Part shown: positions 5,977 through 6,036 of the stretch, one piece after another
How the letters are laid out: each line of letters begins with the position of its first letter
Numbering within the stretch: position 1 is the stretch's first letter
DNA from: CAYPZL01 sp964415045
GTDB taxonomy: Bacteria > Planctomycetota > Phycisphaerae > Sedimentisphaerales > Anaerobacaceae
Length of the DNA stretch: 6,036 bases
Reading direction: 5' to 3'
NCBI GenBank assembly: GCA_964415045.1
Contig: CAYPZL010000265.1
Coordinates: 1 to 6,036 of the forward strand
The notes under the pieces: generated by a model
Database searches by the model: none
Seen by the model: only the letters and a program-made list of their open reading frames with translations
Told to the model about the DNA's origin: nothing
Position numbers and translations under genes: made by a program

Positions 5977-6036
5977 AAACATCCGGACTTGCGCGTGGCA
6001 GCGTCCAGCGCCAGCTTGGCGATGGTGAACCGCTCC
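5970..6036 (-). CDS. C-terminal end of a leftward gene, cut by the window
   Basis: Read leftward from 6035, 21 codons end in TGA at 5972-5970: ERFTIAKLALDAATRKSGCF, then H and stop. Nearly all codons end in G or C, as in the neighbours, and the peptide looks like a normal helical C-terminus. It would overlap the end of the VanZ-like gene by 7 nt, tail to tail. The third-base signal is shared with the opposite strand, whose frame here is also open, so the strand is not certain. I do not recognise the family. Confidence 0.4.
   Translation of the reverse strand, partial: ERFTIAKLALDAATRKSGCFH

Noticed and set aside
4816..5982. 388-aa minus-strand frame across the sulfatase end and VanZ-like gene
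   Set aside because: Low-complexity Arg/His/Gln composition, opposite two supported genes.

Overview
The window is GC-rich bacterial chromosome (about 60 % by eye) with four complete protein genes, short intergenic gaps and one clear dispersed-repeat element. A Tat-exported formylglycine sulfatase, a VanZ-like membrane protein and an inverted repeat built from CRGAG-type units together suggest a planctomycete (Phycisphaerae-like) or a similar environmental lineage. That assignment is inference; no marker gene settles it. I saw no tRNA, rRNA, CRISPR array, insertion sequence or phage gene.

Layout: 1-348 is a gene-free, probably divergent intergenic region. A Shine-Dalgarno sequence facing left at its edge suggests a gene starting just outside the window. 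The region also holds the inverted-repeat element (135-224) and a candidate promoter (251-278). nadE (349-2028, +) encodes a two-domain glutamine-dependent NAD+ synthetase. It converges, with an 11-nt gap, on a leftward gene (3326-2040, -) for an exported 428-aa protein that fuses a SagB-like nitroreductase domain to a DJ-1/PfpI domain. Both halves appear to have lost their defining cofactor or catalytic residues. A 246-nt divergent region with candidate promoters and a palindrome separates it from a Tat-dependent sulfatase (3573-5126, +). After a 112-nt gap with a strong hairpin comes an 8-TM protein (5239-5976, +) whose first half is a VanZ domain and whose second half looks like a decayed copy of the first. 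The right edge carries the probable C-terminus of a leftward gene that overlaps the VanZ-like gene tail to tail.

The genes do not form an evident operon or pathway. nadE is housekeeping (cytoplasmic NAD+ biosynthesis). The other three encode an exported, an exported and a membrane protein, so the right two thirds is weighted to the cell envelope, but no shared substrate can be read from the sequence. The most unusual item is the exported nitroreductase/DJ-1 double pseudoenzyme, followed by the VanZ internal duplication and the dispersed repeat. I found no convincing new multi-gene defence or mobile system.
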